Assembly (NCBI GenBank): GCA_946414075.1
Contig: CAMKNA010000002.1
Location: forward strand, 1-64,000
Source: an uncultured Fibrobacter sp.
Lineage (GTDB): Bacteria > Fibrobacterota > Fibrobacteria > Fibrobacterales > Fibrobacteraceae
Length of the DNA: 64,000 bases
Direction of reading: 5' to 3'
The notes beneath the pieces are model-generated. The model had not been told where the DNA came from. It did not search any database and saw nothing but the letters and a program-made list of their open reading frames with translations. Shown here piece by piece: positions 46,335-55,284 of the stretch (its first letter is position 1; each line of letters opens with the position of its first letter). Made by a program: the position numbers and the translations under genes.

Positions 46335-48325
46335 TTTTTACCCCCAAACTTATCGGGAAGACCCATGGAGTAGCGACGGCTCACACCAAATTCTTGAATC
46401 AGGAAGAGCACATCTGTTTCTGTAATTTTTAATACCTTGCCGTTCAGGATCTTATCACCTTCCTTAAGCGTATAAGATATGGACGGATTCTTGGCTTCCA
46501 CCAAAATGGCCATAGGCACATCGGATTCCCAAATGATACCCACAAGTTCCACCTGGTCAATATTAATGCCTTCTTCAACCAATCCCTTGACATCAACGAA
46601 TGGATCGCGACGGCCAAAGGAACTGTATGTGACACGATCTTCGTACATGCCGTCTAGCTGGCTTGCGATGTTAATGGTTCCTTCACCAAGTTCTCCCCTT
46701 TCCTTGTCTACCTGCTTCAGCCTTTCCTGCTGAACAGCCGAAAGTTCATCCTTGTAGCTTACGGAACGGCGATTCACGAAACCAACGCGGGCGCCACTCT
46801 GCACCTTGTAGTAAAGGCCTATCAAGTCCATGTTCACCAAACGGTCACCAAACGCAAGACGATTGATAATCTGGGAATTATCGTTGGGGCCAGCGTACAT
46901 GTCTATTTCGTCTTCAACCACGATAAGCTCTCGAACGACGGGTTTCAAATGGAATGTCTGGGAACCAGACACAATCTTCTTGCTATCCTTGTCATACTTG
47001 TTCACAAAGGAATCAAAACTCTGGCTTGCATCGGCAGCCTTCATCCAGTCACGGACAAAGATTCCATCTGGCCTAGCAGACCAGAAGATAAAGCCATCCT
47101 TCTTAATTACATTCTCGGTAGTCTGCAAGACCAAGGCCCCATCCTGCACAAGGACAACCGGTTTCAGTCCCACAGGCAACTGTAGCTTCAAGCCATTGGC
47201 TCCCCAAGTCACGGACTTTACAAGGGAACCCGCACCAATCTTAAAGACGGGAGACTTATTGGGTCCGGCAACACCCACAGTAATGATGGAAGCCTTGTCC
47301 GGGCCAGACACATATTTAATATCGATGGCATCATCCGTCACCAAGCGGAACTGTTCCATACCCGAGCCCATAAGCACTGTAAATTCCTTGACGCTGGGAA
47401 GAAGGGCCGAAATCTCGCCACCATTCTTGATGGCCTTTTCAAGATTTTTCTGTTCTTCGGCAAGGCGCTTCGCCTCTTCAGCCGCGGCCTTCTTGGCAGC
47501 CTTTTCCTCTTCGGCAAGGCGTTTTTTCTCTTCCAGGGCAGCCTTTTCGGCAGCCTTCTTCTCTTCGGCTAGACGCTTCTTTTCTTCGGCCGCGGCCTTG
47601 GCAGCAGCCTTCTTATCTTCGGCAGCCTGCTTCTCGGCAGCCTTTTTCTCCTCGGCCAGGCGCTTCTTTTCTTCGGCTGCGGCCTTGGCAGCCGCCTTCT
47701 TATCTTCGGCAGCCTGCTTCTCGGCAGCTTTCTTCTCTTCAGCCAAGCGCTTCTTCTCTTCAAGAGCGGCCTTCTCGGCGGCCTTCTTTTCTTCAGCCGC
47801 AGCCTTCTCGGCAGCCTTCTTCTCTTCAGCCGCAGCCTTCTCGGCAGCCTTCTTCTCTTCAAGGGCCTTCTTATCTGCTTCCTTCTTTTTCTGCGCAAAA
47901 ATCTTGGAAAGAGTCCAGGCCTTGCCCTTGTTTCCCTTAAGCTTCAAAAGGAAATTAGAGTTGTCCAGAGAAATTTCGTTCTTGTCGCTTGCAAGGGATG
48001 GCCCCACCGACATCTCGATCTTCAAGAAATCCATACCGCGGTACTTTTCCTTGAAGACCCGCATGGACTTCACCCATTCAGAAGCGGCATCAATATCATA
48101 GGTTCCATCGCCCAACGCAAAATCTGTATTGGAGAAGCCGACAGTGAGCTTTTTCGCGGGAGCGTCGTATTTCTGGAAGAATGTGGGCAGATCCTCTTCG
48201 GAAGCGAACTGGAATGCCATCTCGCACTTCTTGGCATCGCAAACAAACTTTACATCCTTAATCTGGGCCGCACCCGCAAATGCGACAAAGACAAGGAACA
48301 AAAGGATAAACATCTTTTTCATCAT
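46331..48325 (-). CDS. AMIN / helical-repeat / SH3 / PilP fusion protein of the pilus operon
   Basis: 664 residues from the ATG overlapping the pilO stop (ATGA). Signal peptide about 1-19. Residues about 21-145 look like an AMIN domain. Residues about 147-287 are an uninterrupted run of KKAAEKAAAEE-type repeats, likely one long charged alpha-helix. A second AMIN-like beta region follows (about 310-420), then an SH3-like domain (about 490-550: DMYAGPNDNSQIINRL). The last 100 residues resemble PilP, with FGRRDPFVD and LVGIIW. PilP normally links PilNO to the secretin; the long helix may span the periplasm. The domain order is inferred by eye. Confidence 0.75.
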   Translation of the reverse strand: MMKKMFILLFLVFVAFAGAAQIKDVKFVCDAKKCEMAFQFASEEDLPTFFQKYDAPAKKLTVGFSNTDFALGDGTYDIDAASEWVKSMRVFKEKYRGMDFLKIEMSVGPSLASDKNEISLDNSNFLLKLKGNKGKAWTLSKIFAQKKKEADKKALEEKKAAEKAAAEEKKAAEKAAAEEKKAAEKAALEEKKRLAEEKKAAEKQAAEDKKAAAKAAAEEKKRLAEEKKAAEKQAAEDKKAAAKAAAEEKKRLAEEKKAAEKAALEEKKRLAEEEKAAKKAAAEEAKRLAEEQKNLEKAIKNGGEISALLPSVKEFTVLMGSGMEQFRLVTDDAIDIKYVSGPDKASIITVGVAGPNKSPVFKIGAGSLVKSVTWGANGLKLQLPVGLKPVVLVQDGALVLQTTENVIKKDGFIFWSARPDGIFVRDWMKAADASQSFDSFVNKYDKDSKKIVSGSQTFHLKPVVRELIVVEDEIDMYAGPNDNSQIINRLAFGDRLVNMDLIGLYYKVQSGARVGFVNRRSVSYKDELSAVQQERLKQVDKERGELGEGTINIASQLDGMYEDRVTYSSFGRRDPFVDVKGLVEEGINIDQVELVGIIWESDVPMAILVEAKNPSISYTLKEGDKILNGKVLKITETDVLFLIQEFGVSRRYSMGLPDKFGGKK
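47463..47885 (-). repeat. Repetitive DNA coding the Ala/Lys/Glu helix
   Basis: Near-repeats of an 18-36 nt unit built from codons for KKAAEKAAAEE and EDKKAAAKAAAEE. Length changes by slippage would lengthen or shorten the helix in frame. Confidence 0.8.
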
Positions 48326-48921
48326 TTCGCTACCTTCTTGGATGTATAGGTGGTCAGGTTGAAGGTAACCGACATGGTGATGGGCGTCCACCCATGGGTT
48401 TCCGCTTTCTGAAGTTCAGCGGCAATGCCGGAGTAGCGATTGAGGCGCAAATTGGAAATCGCCGTCGGGTAGTTGAAGTTCGCAATCTCTGCAAACAGGT
48501 AACCCAACATGTGATAGCCAGAATTCACCGCAATGGAATAGCGGTTCTCTATGTAATGTTCCTTCTCGCTCCCGCCTTCAGGATTGAACCGCTGGATTTG
48601 AACGCCAGAGCTGCGAAGCACGGAATACAGATCCTGCAGACGCAGGGGAACCTTTTCCTCTTCGGGGAACATTTCCTTCAGTTTTTCAAAATCTTTTTCA
48701 GCCTGCACCAACTGCATTTCAAGTTCAGCGACGCGCTTCTTCTGGGCATTAATCTTGTCCAGTTCCGCCTGGGCAGACTGCAACTGGTTCTCAAGGTTGG
48801 TCCTTTCTTGAACAAAAGGATCCCACATGTAGGTATACACACAGTAGGCGGCTGCCAAAATCAAGACGATAATGGAGATGGCGTATATATTCTTTTTGTC
48901 TTTCCAATCAATATTACCCAT
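48322..48921 (-). CDS. pilO: Type IV pilus inner-membrane protein PilO
   Basis: 199 residues. One N-terminal membrane helix (about 12-31), then a coiled coil (about 38-85: QLQSAQAELDKINAQKKRVAELEMQ) and a ferredoxin-like C-terminal domain (about 95-199), with MLGYLFAEIANFNYPTAISNLRL. This is the PilO layout. GGAGGGG lies just before the ATG, which is 2 nt after the pilN stop. Confidence 0.9.
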   Translation of the reverse strand: MGNIDWKDKKNIYAISIIVLILAAAYCVYTYMWDPFVQERTNLENQLQSAQAELDKINAQKKRVAELEMQLVQAEKDFEKLKEMFPEEEKVPLRLQDLYSVLRSSGVQIQRFNPEGGSEKEHYIENRYSIAVNSGYHMLGYLFAEIANFNYPTAISNLRLNRYSGIAAELQKAETHGWTPITMSVTFNLTTYTSKKVAK

Positions 48922-48922
48922 A

Positions 48923-49555
48923 CTACCCCTCCATTCCTAGATCCTGTTTCAGGAGGACCTTGATGGTGAAGGTGTAGGCTTCTTCGCCATCCACCTTGGT
49001 CGTAGAAATGTTCACCAGAGAGACCTTATCGACACTCACCTGCTTTTCCAGTTTCACCATGTACTCGGCGACTTCGGAGAAATCAAAGGTCGTTCCCCTC
49101 ATTTCCAAGTCGTTATCGCTGAGTTGGTTCAAGCTGGTAAGCCACATGTTGGGCGGCAACACCGACGAAACATTTTCGAACAAAATAACCCAGCGTTTCT
49201 TACTCACTTGAATGGACTTGAGGGCATTAATCTTCGTGTTTATAACACCCTGTTTTTGTTCCAAGTCACTGATCTTGGTAAGGAGCGGGCGTTCCCGTTC
49301 CACTTCCGCCTTCACCCTTTCCAATTCCTGATTCAAGCTGGATGTAGTTTCTTCGATGAAAGAGAACAGCATCAAAACACTAATCACCGCTGCAATAAGC
49401 GCAATGGTCGGCCATACTACACGGCGGTCCGTAATCCAAGAGAAATCCTTAACAGGCTTACGGTATTCCCTGGGAAGCAGGTTAATGGAAATGCAGAGAG
49501 ATTTCCTCGTAGCCACGGCGGATTTCGCTTCTTCCTTTTTCTTTTTCGTAGCCAT
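48923..49555 (-). CDS. pilN: Type IV pilus inner-membrane protein PilN
   Basis: 210 residues. It has a cytoplasmic N-terminus with INLLPREYRKP, the PilM-binding motif of PilN. One membrane helix (about 47-69) and a coiled coil (about 72-115) precede a periplasmic alpha/beta domain with SSVLPPNMWLTSLNQL. Its ATG overlaps the pilM stop (TAATG). Confidence 0.92.
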   Translation of the reverse strand: MATKKKKEEAKSAVATRKSLCISINLLPREYRKPVKDFSWITDRRVVWPTIALIAAVISVLMLFSFIEETTSSLNQELERVKAEVERERPLLTKISDLEQKQGVINTKINALKSIQVSKKRWVILFENVSSVLPPNMWLTSLNQLSDNDLEMRGTTFDFSEVAEYMVKLEKQVSVDKVSLVNISTTKVDGEEAYTFTIKVLLKQDLGMEG

Positions 49556-50706
49556 TAGAATTTCCTCATCGCAAGGCCCAACGCAGGGGCATAGATATTA
49601 GAAAGGCCCAATGAGATGCCATTTGCACCAAACACCTTGGCATCACACTCCACATAACGGAAGGGATTCACCGTATCGGTCTCAAGTCCCGTCCGTTCCG
49701 CGATATAAGCCTTCATTCCGGGGATAGAGGCTCCACCTCCGCCCAAGAAAATCTTACCAAGAGTCTTGGAATCTTCCGAAGACTCAAAGTAGCGGATACC
49801 GAACTCAATCTGGGCCATCAGGTCTTCAAAGGCTAGCTTCATGGCCTCTTCCACTTCGGCTTCGGAGAATCCATCCACCACCCCTAGATCGCCCTTCTCA
49901 AAAATTTCGTGGCACTTGGCGGCATCAATCCCCAAGTGAGTTCCCAACTTTGAAATAACCAAATCCAGCGATCCACCGGTCATGGCACGCATAGAATGGA
50001 AAGCGCCATCTTGCACAAAGGCGATGCTCATCTTCTTTTCGCCAATATTCACGATGGCGCAGGTCGTATTCAAATCTTCCTCAGTAGCCGTCGCCATATA
50101 GGCGTTGAGAAGCCCAAAAATATCCACATCGATGGCGGAAAGCTTGAGACCCTTCACCGTAAAGAACTGGGCCCAGGAGTCCAGCAGGGCGTTCTTCGCT
50201 GCCACCACATTCACCTTCACTTCGTCATTTTCGCGAGAAGCCACTTCGTAGTCGATGACGTTGTCCTGGTCATCGAAGGGCGGACGGGACTGGGCGGTCT
50301 GGAGAATAATGGCAGATTCATCGCCATTTTTGGGAAGTTTCACATTCAAGCGGTCCACCAGGACACCGCCAGCACCAGCGCCACAGTTTACGGAAGCCAC
50401 TAAATCCGTAGTCTCATCTACGGGATGACGCAACATGAGCTTCGTCATGGCTTCGCTCAAAAGGTCGTAGCCATCCTTTTCTTTCTTGGCATTTGGATCC
50501 TGAGTCTCGTCTCCACCACCTTCACGGCGCTGGATTTCGCCATTGACAATGGCACCCTCGGGTACTGGTTCAAGGTCGGCATCGACAACCACCTTGCCCC
50601 CACGGCTATTGTGATAGACTTTCACATACTTGATGCTGTAATGACCAACATCAATGCCTACAGTCACGCGCTCACCGCGAATCCTAGCTATCAAACTTAA
50701 AGCCAA
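49555..50706 (-). CDS. pilM: Type IV pilus assembly ATPase-fold protein PilM
   Basis: 383 residues from TTG at 50704-50706, chosen because GGAG lies 6 nt upstream. It is an actin-like protein that docks PilN in the cytoplasm. Phosphate-1 region VGIDVGHYSIKYVKV, phosphate-2 region CAIVNIGEKKMSIAF, and adenosine loop IFLGGGGASIPGMKAYI are visible. It leads the operon pilM-N-O-P-Q, with promoter TTGACA-17-TAGAAT directly upstream. A basic/charged loop near 60-85 (GGGDETQDPNAKKEKDG) is an insertion. Confidence 0.93.
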   Translation of the reverse strand: MALSLIARIRGERVTVGIDVGHYSIKYVKVYHNSRGGKVVVDADLEPVPEGAIVNGEIQRREGGGDETQDPNAKKEKDGYDLLSEAMTKLMLRHPVDETTDLVASVNCGAGAGGVLVDRLNVKLPKNGDESAIILQTAQSRPPFDDQDNVIDYEVASRENDEVKVNVVAAKNALLDSWAQFFTVKGLKLSAIDVDIFGLLNAYMATATEEDLNTTCAIVNIGEKKMSIAFVQDGAFHSMRAMTGGSLDLVISKLGTHLGIDAAKCHEIFEKGDLGVVDGFSEAEVEEAMKLAFEDLMAQIEFGIRYFESSEDSKTLGKIFLGGGGASIPGMKAYIAERTGLETDTVNPFRYVECDAKVFGANGISLGLSNIYAPALGLAMRKF

Positions 50707-50738
50707 AATAAACTCCAATCGGAAACTGTACTACCCTA

Positions 50739-50767
50739 ATTCTACCTTTATAAAAGCCAAATGTCAA
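50739..50767 (-). promoter_or_regulatory. Consensus sigma-70 promoter of the pil operon
   Basis: On the minus strand: -35 TTGACA (50762-50767), 17-bp spacer, -10 TAGAAT (50739-50744). It is the closest match to consensus found in the window. The leader is about 26 nt. Confidence 0.85.
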
Positions 50768-50813
50768 GCAAAAAATTCATCTAAGTCATTGAAAATGAAC
50801 TACTTAGGACACT

Positions 50814-51815
50814 TTAGGCCCCTTCGGGGGCTTTTTTTTGCTTGTGCACCTCGAAAATGTACTGCAGGACCCTCTCCTGAGTCCATCCGAACGCCCCCGA
50901 AAATGACGCCGTCAAGAAGAAATAGTCCGGCAAATCCGGGTTTTTGTGCCCTAAATTGCGTAAAATCTCAATTTCCACATTTTCTTCACCAAAGCTGGGC
51001 AGTTCAAACTTGATCTTCAGGCGCTGCCCCGAAGAGAAGTCCATAGGGAGTCCTAGGAGAATACCGCCGGCGGAAAGGTCCAAAAGGACCCCATTGCAGG
51101 TTGAACCATCCCCCAGGGTGGCCGTCACCGGGAAATCCACCGGTTCGCGGACCCAGCGCCTCAGTTGCTTTTTCTCAAGCGTGGAAGCATGGGAAATGGT
51201 CAGGCGACCGCCGTCAAACGACTTTACTAGCACTTTTGCCGTATAGACGGCGTCCTCAGGTCTAGTCCAACGCAGCCAAACCGTCCTACCCACAAGAGAA
51301 CGACCCAATCCAACAGATTCATCGTACGAAACCACAAGATTCCGTTCATCCGTAGCCAAAATGACAGAACGAAACATTCTGGTTCCGCCATCCAGGAGAA
51401 CATCCACACGGTTTGTCTCGTTGTACTGCCTTGTAGAACTTACCGTTGCAAGCGGGTTTGCCGCCGTGAAGTTCAGCTTTTTCCTAAGGGATCCTATAGT
51501 GGCAAGAACCGCTTCATCAACATTTTCCTCCCCCTTGAAATCGTAATAGTTGGACACTGCCGATTCAAAAAGAGCGGCCGTGTTCAAGATGGCATCCTTG
51601 TTCTCGTACCGCGATGAGCGGACCAGCTTCTCAAGGACCCTGATCTCTTCGGGAAGAAGTCCCAGCTCCTTCACATGGGCATCGAACAGGGGGGTACCAA
51701 ACATGACCTCATGTTCCCTGCGAAGATTGCTACGCTGAATTTCCCAAAGGGCCACAAGCGCAAGCACCAGGACCACAACGCCAAAAATCCAAAACAGCTG
51801 CAGGGGTTCGATCAT
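50814..51815 (-). CDS. Membrane-anchored PilZ-domain protein (c-di-GMP receptor)
   Basis: 333 residues. One N-terminal membrane helix (about 8-25), a cytoplasmic helical region, then a YcgR-like N domain (FRSVILATDERNLVVSYDE) and a PilZ domain. The PilZ c-di-GMP site is complete: RRWVRE near residue 222 and LDLSAGGILL 25 residues later. It starts 6 nt after pyrC' and ends just upstream of the pil promoter. It may control pilus function, or only be transcribed with pyr genes. Confidence 0.88.
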   Translation of the reverse strand: MIEPLQLFWIFGVVVLVLALVALWEIQRSNLRREHEVMFGTPLFDAHVKELGLLPEEIRVLEKLVRSSRYENKDAILNTAALFESAVSNYYDFKGEENVDEAVLATIGSLRKKLNFTAANPLATVSSTRQYNETNRVDVLLDGGTRMFRSVILATDERNLVVSYDESVGLGRSLVGRTVWLRWTRPEDAVYTAKVLVKSFDGGRLTISHASTLEKKQLRRWVREPVDFPVTATLGDGSTCNGVLLDLSAGGILLGLPMDFSSGQRLKIKFELPSFGEENVEIEILRNLGHKNPDLPDYFFLTASFSGAFGWTQERVLQYIFEVHKQKKAPEGA

Positions 51816-51821
51816 CTTTGC

Positions 51822-53069
51822 CTAGACCTCGGTCCAAAGACCGCCCAAGTAGGAACCCTTTATTTTCCCTGAAAGAGTACGGCCCAAAAGCGGACAATTG
51901 CGGACCTGACCGGCAAACATGGACGGAGCGACCACCGTTTCTTCCTTGTCGTCGAACAATACGATGTTCGCCTTAGAACCAAGACTCAGGGTAGATTGCT
52001 CTGCATGGGCAATCTTTGCCGGAGCAAAGGAAAGCAATTCGATAGCACGAGCTTCACCCAGTTTTTCAACCAGGTCTTTCCACAGGGCCGGAAGGGCGAT
52101 TTCCAAAGAAACCGCGCCCGGCACGGCATCTTCGAAATTCACTTCTTTATCTTGTCTGAGCACGGGATCGTGATTCACGCTGATGGCGTTCACCGTTCCA
52201 GACTTAAGGCCCTGCCACAAGGCTTCCTTGTCGCCAGCCGAACGGAAAGGCATGACCACATTGCAATGGGAATCCAAATCGAACAAGCAACTATCATCCA
52301 TCAGGAGATGGTAAATGTCCACATCGCAGGTAACATCCACTCCCTGCTCACGGGCCATTTCGATGAGCTTCAAAGTTTCACCGCAGCTCACCTGCTTGAA
52401 ATGTACAGGCACCTTCAGGAACCGGGCCATCTCCAGGATGCGGAAGGCGGCGATGGTTTCCGCCACCCGCGGGATTCCCTTCATGCCAAGAGTGTCGGCG
52501 TAGTGGCCCTCGTGGACAAGACCATGGTGGCGCAGGGATTCGTCCAGAGGCATAAAGAAGAAGCGCTTGCCCGTCATGGAACCGTATTCCATGGCCAGAC
52601 GAAGGAACCTTGTCCGAGAAGCATCCTGGTTGCCGTCGCCAAAGCCAACGGCCCCTTCTTCGGCAAGTTCGATCATTTCAGTCAGTTCCTTGCACTTGTA
52701 GCCTACGCTAAAGGCTCCCAAGAAAGCGAAGGAGAAACCGGCAAAACTACTAATCTGCTTGATAGCGGAAAGCTTGCGGGAATCGTCTATGGCGTTGTCG
52801 GAACTTTCGTAGAGTCCACCGTAGAAGCCCCCGCGGCGCATGGCACCCACACCATCCTTAAAGTCGTAGATGTCATCGCGGAGTGGTTCCTTGAAGTCAA
52901 GTCCCAGGCCGAACAGAGCCGGCAAGGCAAGGGCACCACCGGCATCAAAGATAGGAGCGTCCGTCAGGGAATCCTTGACCCACTTGCCATCGGCAAGGTT
53001 CATGGTCGTAGGCGCTTCAAACTTTCCATTGACGAACGGACGAACATTCTTGAGTACAATCTTATTCAT
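51822..53069 (-). CDS. pyrC': Dihydroorotase-like protein without metal ligands (PyrC')
   Basis: 415 residues from ATG at 53067-53069, overlapping pyrB by 8 nt; GGAGG is upstream. The fold and length are those of type I dihydroorotase, but the catalytic sites are altered. The HxH motif (normally DxHVHxREP) reads LGLDFKEP near 54-61. The EAPHxED-type His is lost (FMPLDES near 172). The HxxHVS motif is VHFKQVS near 222-228. The TDHAP Asp is NHDP near 299. Dead dihydroorotases of this kind stabilise aspartate transcarbamoylase in Pseudomonas (PyrC'). The name is an inference from family and operon. Confidence 0.85.
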   Translation of the reverse strand: MNKIVLKNVRPFVNGKFEAPTTMNLADGKWVKDSLTDAPIFDAGGALALPALFGLGLDFKEPLRDDIYDFKDGVGAMRRGGFYGGLYESSDNAIDDSRKLSAIKQISSFAGFSFAFLGAFSVGYKCKELTEMIELAEEGAVGFGDGNQDASRTRFLRLAMEYGSMTGKRFFFMPLDESLRHHGLVHEGHYADTLGMKGIPRVAETIAAFRILEMARFLKVPVHFKQVSCGETLKLIEMAREQGVDVTCDVDIYHLLMDDSCLFDLDSHCNVVMPFRSAGDKEALWQGLKSGTVNAISVNHDPVLRQDKEVNFEDAVPGAVSLEIALPALWKDLVEKLGEARAIELLSFAPAKIAHAEQSTLSLGSKANIVLFDDKEETVVAPSMFAGQVRNCPLLGRTLSGKIKGSYLGGLWTEV

Positions 53070-53997
53070 TGCCACGACCTCCTGCCAGAAGGTAAAGTAC
53101 TGCCATACGGACGGCCACACCGTTTGTCACCTGGTTGAGAATGACAGAATTATCACCGTCGGCGATTTCGCTGTCCAGTTCTACACCGCGATTGATTGGG
53201 CCCGGGTGCATAATCAGCACCTTGTCCTTGGCGCACTCCAGGAGTTCGTGGGTGATACCGAAGGTATTGCGGTATTCCCGCATGCTGGGGAGCAGGGCAT
53301 CGTCCATGCGTTCCTTCTGCAAGCGCAGGGCGATAATGGCGTCGGCATTCTGCACCGCCTTCTTCACATCGCTTTCCCAAGTGACATGGGACATGAGCTC
53401 CGTATTGCGGGGAACCAGGGTGCTCGGTCCGCACAGGGTTACATGGGCTCCCATGGTGGTCATGCCCCAAAGGTTACTGCGGGCCACCCGGCTATGACGG
53501 ATGTCGCCTACGATGGTCACATTCTTGCCTTCCAGGGTTCCAAGCTTTTCTTCGACGGTAAGCATGTCGAGCAGAGCCTGAGTCGGATGCTCGTGGGCGC
53601 CATCACCAGCGTTCACGATGATAGCGTTGCTGTTGTCGGCCAAGAATTTCGGGACTCCAGTCCCCTTGTGACGGACCACCACGATATCGATTTTCATGGC
53701 TTCGATATTGCGGAGCGTATCGACCAGGGTTTCCCCCTTCTTGACGCTAGAATTGCTACTAGCAAAATTTACCGTATCTGCCGAAAGTCTCTTTTCGGCA
53801 AGTTCAAAACTGGTGCGGGTGCGGGTGCTGTTCTCGAAGAACAAGTTCACCACCGTCATACCCCGAAGGCTCGGGACTTTTTTCACAGGCCGTTCCAGAA
53901 CTTCACGGAACTGTTTGGCATGATCGAGAATCAGGCGGATGTCATGCTTAGACACTCCACGCAGTCCGAACAGGTGCTTTATTTCAAGTGCGCTCAA
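53062..53997 (-). CDS. pyrB: Aspartate carbamoyltransferase catalytic subunit
   Basis: 311 residues. It joins carbamoyl phosphate and aspartate in pyrimidine synthesis. The carbamoyl-phosphate site is FFENSTRTRTSFE; HPTQALLDML and MHPGPINRGVE are present. The start is TTG (53995-53997) with GGAGG 6 nt upstream, inside the end of pyrR. No regulatory subunit (pyrI) is in the window; the downstream dead dihydroorotase is the likely partner. Confidence 0.96.
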   Translation of the reverse strand: MSALEIKHLFGLRGVSKHDIRLILDHAKQFREVLERPVKKVPSLRGMTVVNLFFENSTRTRTSFELAEKRLSADTVNFASSNSSVKKGETLVDTLRNIEAMKIDIVVVRHKGTGVPKFLADNSNAIIVNAGDGAHEHPTQALLDMLTVEEKLGTLEGKNVTIVGDIRHSRVARSNLWGMTTMGAHVTLCGPSTLVPRNTELMSHVTWESDVKKAVQNADAIIALRLQKERMDDALLPSMREYRNTFGITHELLECAKDKVLIMHPGPINRGVELDSEIADGDNSVILNQVTNGVAVRMAVLYLLAGGRGNE

Positions 53998-53998
53998 G

Positions 53999-54559
53999 CT
54001 AGGCCTCCACTTCTACAAGGTAGACTGAATTTTCGTTATCAATGGGTTCTATGTTCACGCGAACTTCCTGATTCTGAGCCGTCTCTACGGTAAGTCCAAC
54101 ACAATCAGGCGCGATAGGCAATTCCCTATGGCCCCGGTCTACCAGAACGCAGAGCCGAACCACCGACGGACGACCAAAGTCAAGGATGGCCTGGAGGGCC
54201 GCGCGAACGGAGCGTCCGGTGTAGAGCACATCATCTACAAGAATCACCACCTTGCCTTCGACGGAGGCGGGCATCTCAGTAAACCGCATTTCCGTAGAGC
54301 CCAGTTTTTTGCGGTAGTGGAAATCGTCACGGTAGAATGTGGCATCCAGGCTACCCGTTTCAATTGGCTTGCCAAACTTTTCGCTTAGCCTTTTGCTCAG
54401 TTTCTGGGCCAGGGGGATCCCGCGGCTCGCCATGCCAAGGACAATCATGTTGTCGGCGCTGGGATGCATTTTCGCAATCTTCGCGGCCATTTCGTCTAAG
54501 GCAAATTCCATAGCCTGGGCCGAGAGAAGTTCTTGAAGTCGTTTACAGTTGTCTTTCAT
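53999..54559 (-). CDS. pyrR: PyrR bifunctional regulator/uracil phosphoribosyltransferase
   Basis: 186 residues. The PRPP-binding loop is VILVDDVLYTGRSV. PyrR binds pyr mRNA leaders in many bacteria and controls attenuation or translation. It is first in pyrR-pyrB-pyrC'-pilZ. The upstream region has a GGACC-TTT-GGTCC hairpin in the predicted leader, but I see no clear match to the classical PyrR-binding loop. Confidence 0.94.
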   Translation of the reverse strand: MKDNCKRLQELLSAQAMEFALDEMAAKIAKMHPSADNMIVLGMASRGIPLAQKLSKRLSEKFGKPIETGSLDATFYRDDFHYRKKLGSTEMRFTEMPASVEGKVVILVDDVLYTGRSVRAALQAILDFGRPSVVRLCVLVDRGHRELPIAPDCVGLTVETAQNQEVRVNIEPIDNENSVYLVEVEA

Positions 54560-54582
54560 GACTCGTAGTCTGCAATGTGGAC

Positions 54583-54595
54583 CAAAGGTCCGTGG
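54583..54595 (-). promoter_or_regulatory. Hairpin in the pyrR leader
   Basis: GGACC-TTT-GGTCC (on the minus strand) lies about 24 nt before the pyrR ATG. A promoter with TGC-TAGATT and TTGGCG (18-bp spacer) lies further upstream. It may take part in pyrimidine control. Confidence 0.35.
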
Positions 54596-54709
54596 TTAAT
54601 TGTCTGGGAGGAATCTAGCATTTTTTGCGATTTTTCGCCAAATTGCATTCCTAATCACCGGCGATATTTGTATATATAGTACAACTATCCCATCATCATT
54701 GGAGACCCT

Positions 54710-55255
54710 ATGTTCAACCAGCTCGATAAACCCCAGGCCGGCGAAACCATCGCCATCATGAAAACAAACCACGGCACAATGAAGCTCCGCCTATTCGAGG
54801 AACGCGTTGGCGAATGCGCCACGAACTTTATCGAGCTTGCCAAGCAGGGCAAGTACGACGGAGCTCCCTTCCACCGCATTATCAAGGACTTCATGATCCA
54901 GGGCGGCGACTTCACCAACAGGAACGGTACCGGCGGGCACTCCGCCAAGGGCCCTGGCACCACCATCGGCGACAAGTACGACCCCTGTCTCTCCCACATG
55001 CGTGGCGCCCTCAGCTGGGCAAAGACCGCTATGCCCAACTCCATCGGCAGCCAGTTTTTCATTGTCCATGGTGACAATGTGCATTTCTTGGACCACGACC
55101 AGGTGGGCCCCGGTCCTGCCGACGGCTACTCCGTGTTCGGACAGCTCTACGAAGGCTTCGATGTTCTGGACGAGATCGCCAGCGTGAAGACGGACCGCCG
55201 CGACGCCCCCTACGACGATGTGATTATCGAATCCGTGACTATCGAAAAAGCCTAA
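54710..55255 (+). CDS. Cyclophilin-type peptidyl-prolyl isomerase
   Basis: 181 residues. Cyclophilin fold with NFIELAKQGKYDGAPFHRIIKDFMIQGGD and GSQFFIV, both holding catalytic residues (FHR, QFFI). No signal peptide, so probably cytoplasmic. GGAG lies 7 nt before the ATG, and a terminator follows the stop. Divergent from pyrR. Confidence 0.95.
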   Translation: MFNQLDKPQAGETIAIMKTNHGTMKLRLFEERVGECATNFIELAKQGKYDGAPFHRIIKDFMIQGGDFTNRNGTGGHSAKGPGTTIGDKYDPCLSHMRGALSWAKTAMPNSIGSQFFIVHGDNVHFLDHDQVGPGPADGYSVFGQLYEGFDVLDEIASVKTDRRDAPYDDVIIESVTIEKA

Positions 55256-55284
55256 CTAGACAGAGACCTTTTTTACCCCAAAAC

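Noticed and set aside
46830..48101. 423-codon plus-strand frame with repeated SSAAAFSAAF
   Set aside because: Reverse of the Ala/Lys helix repeat.
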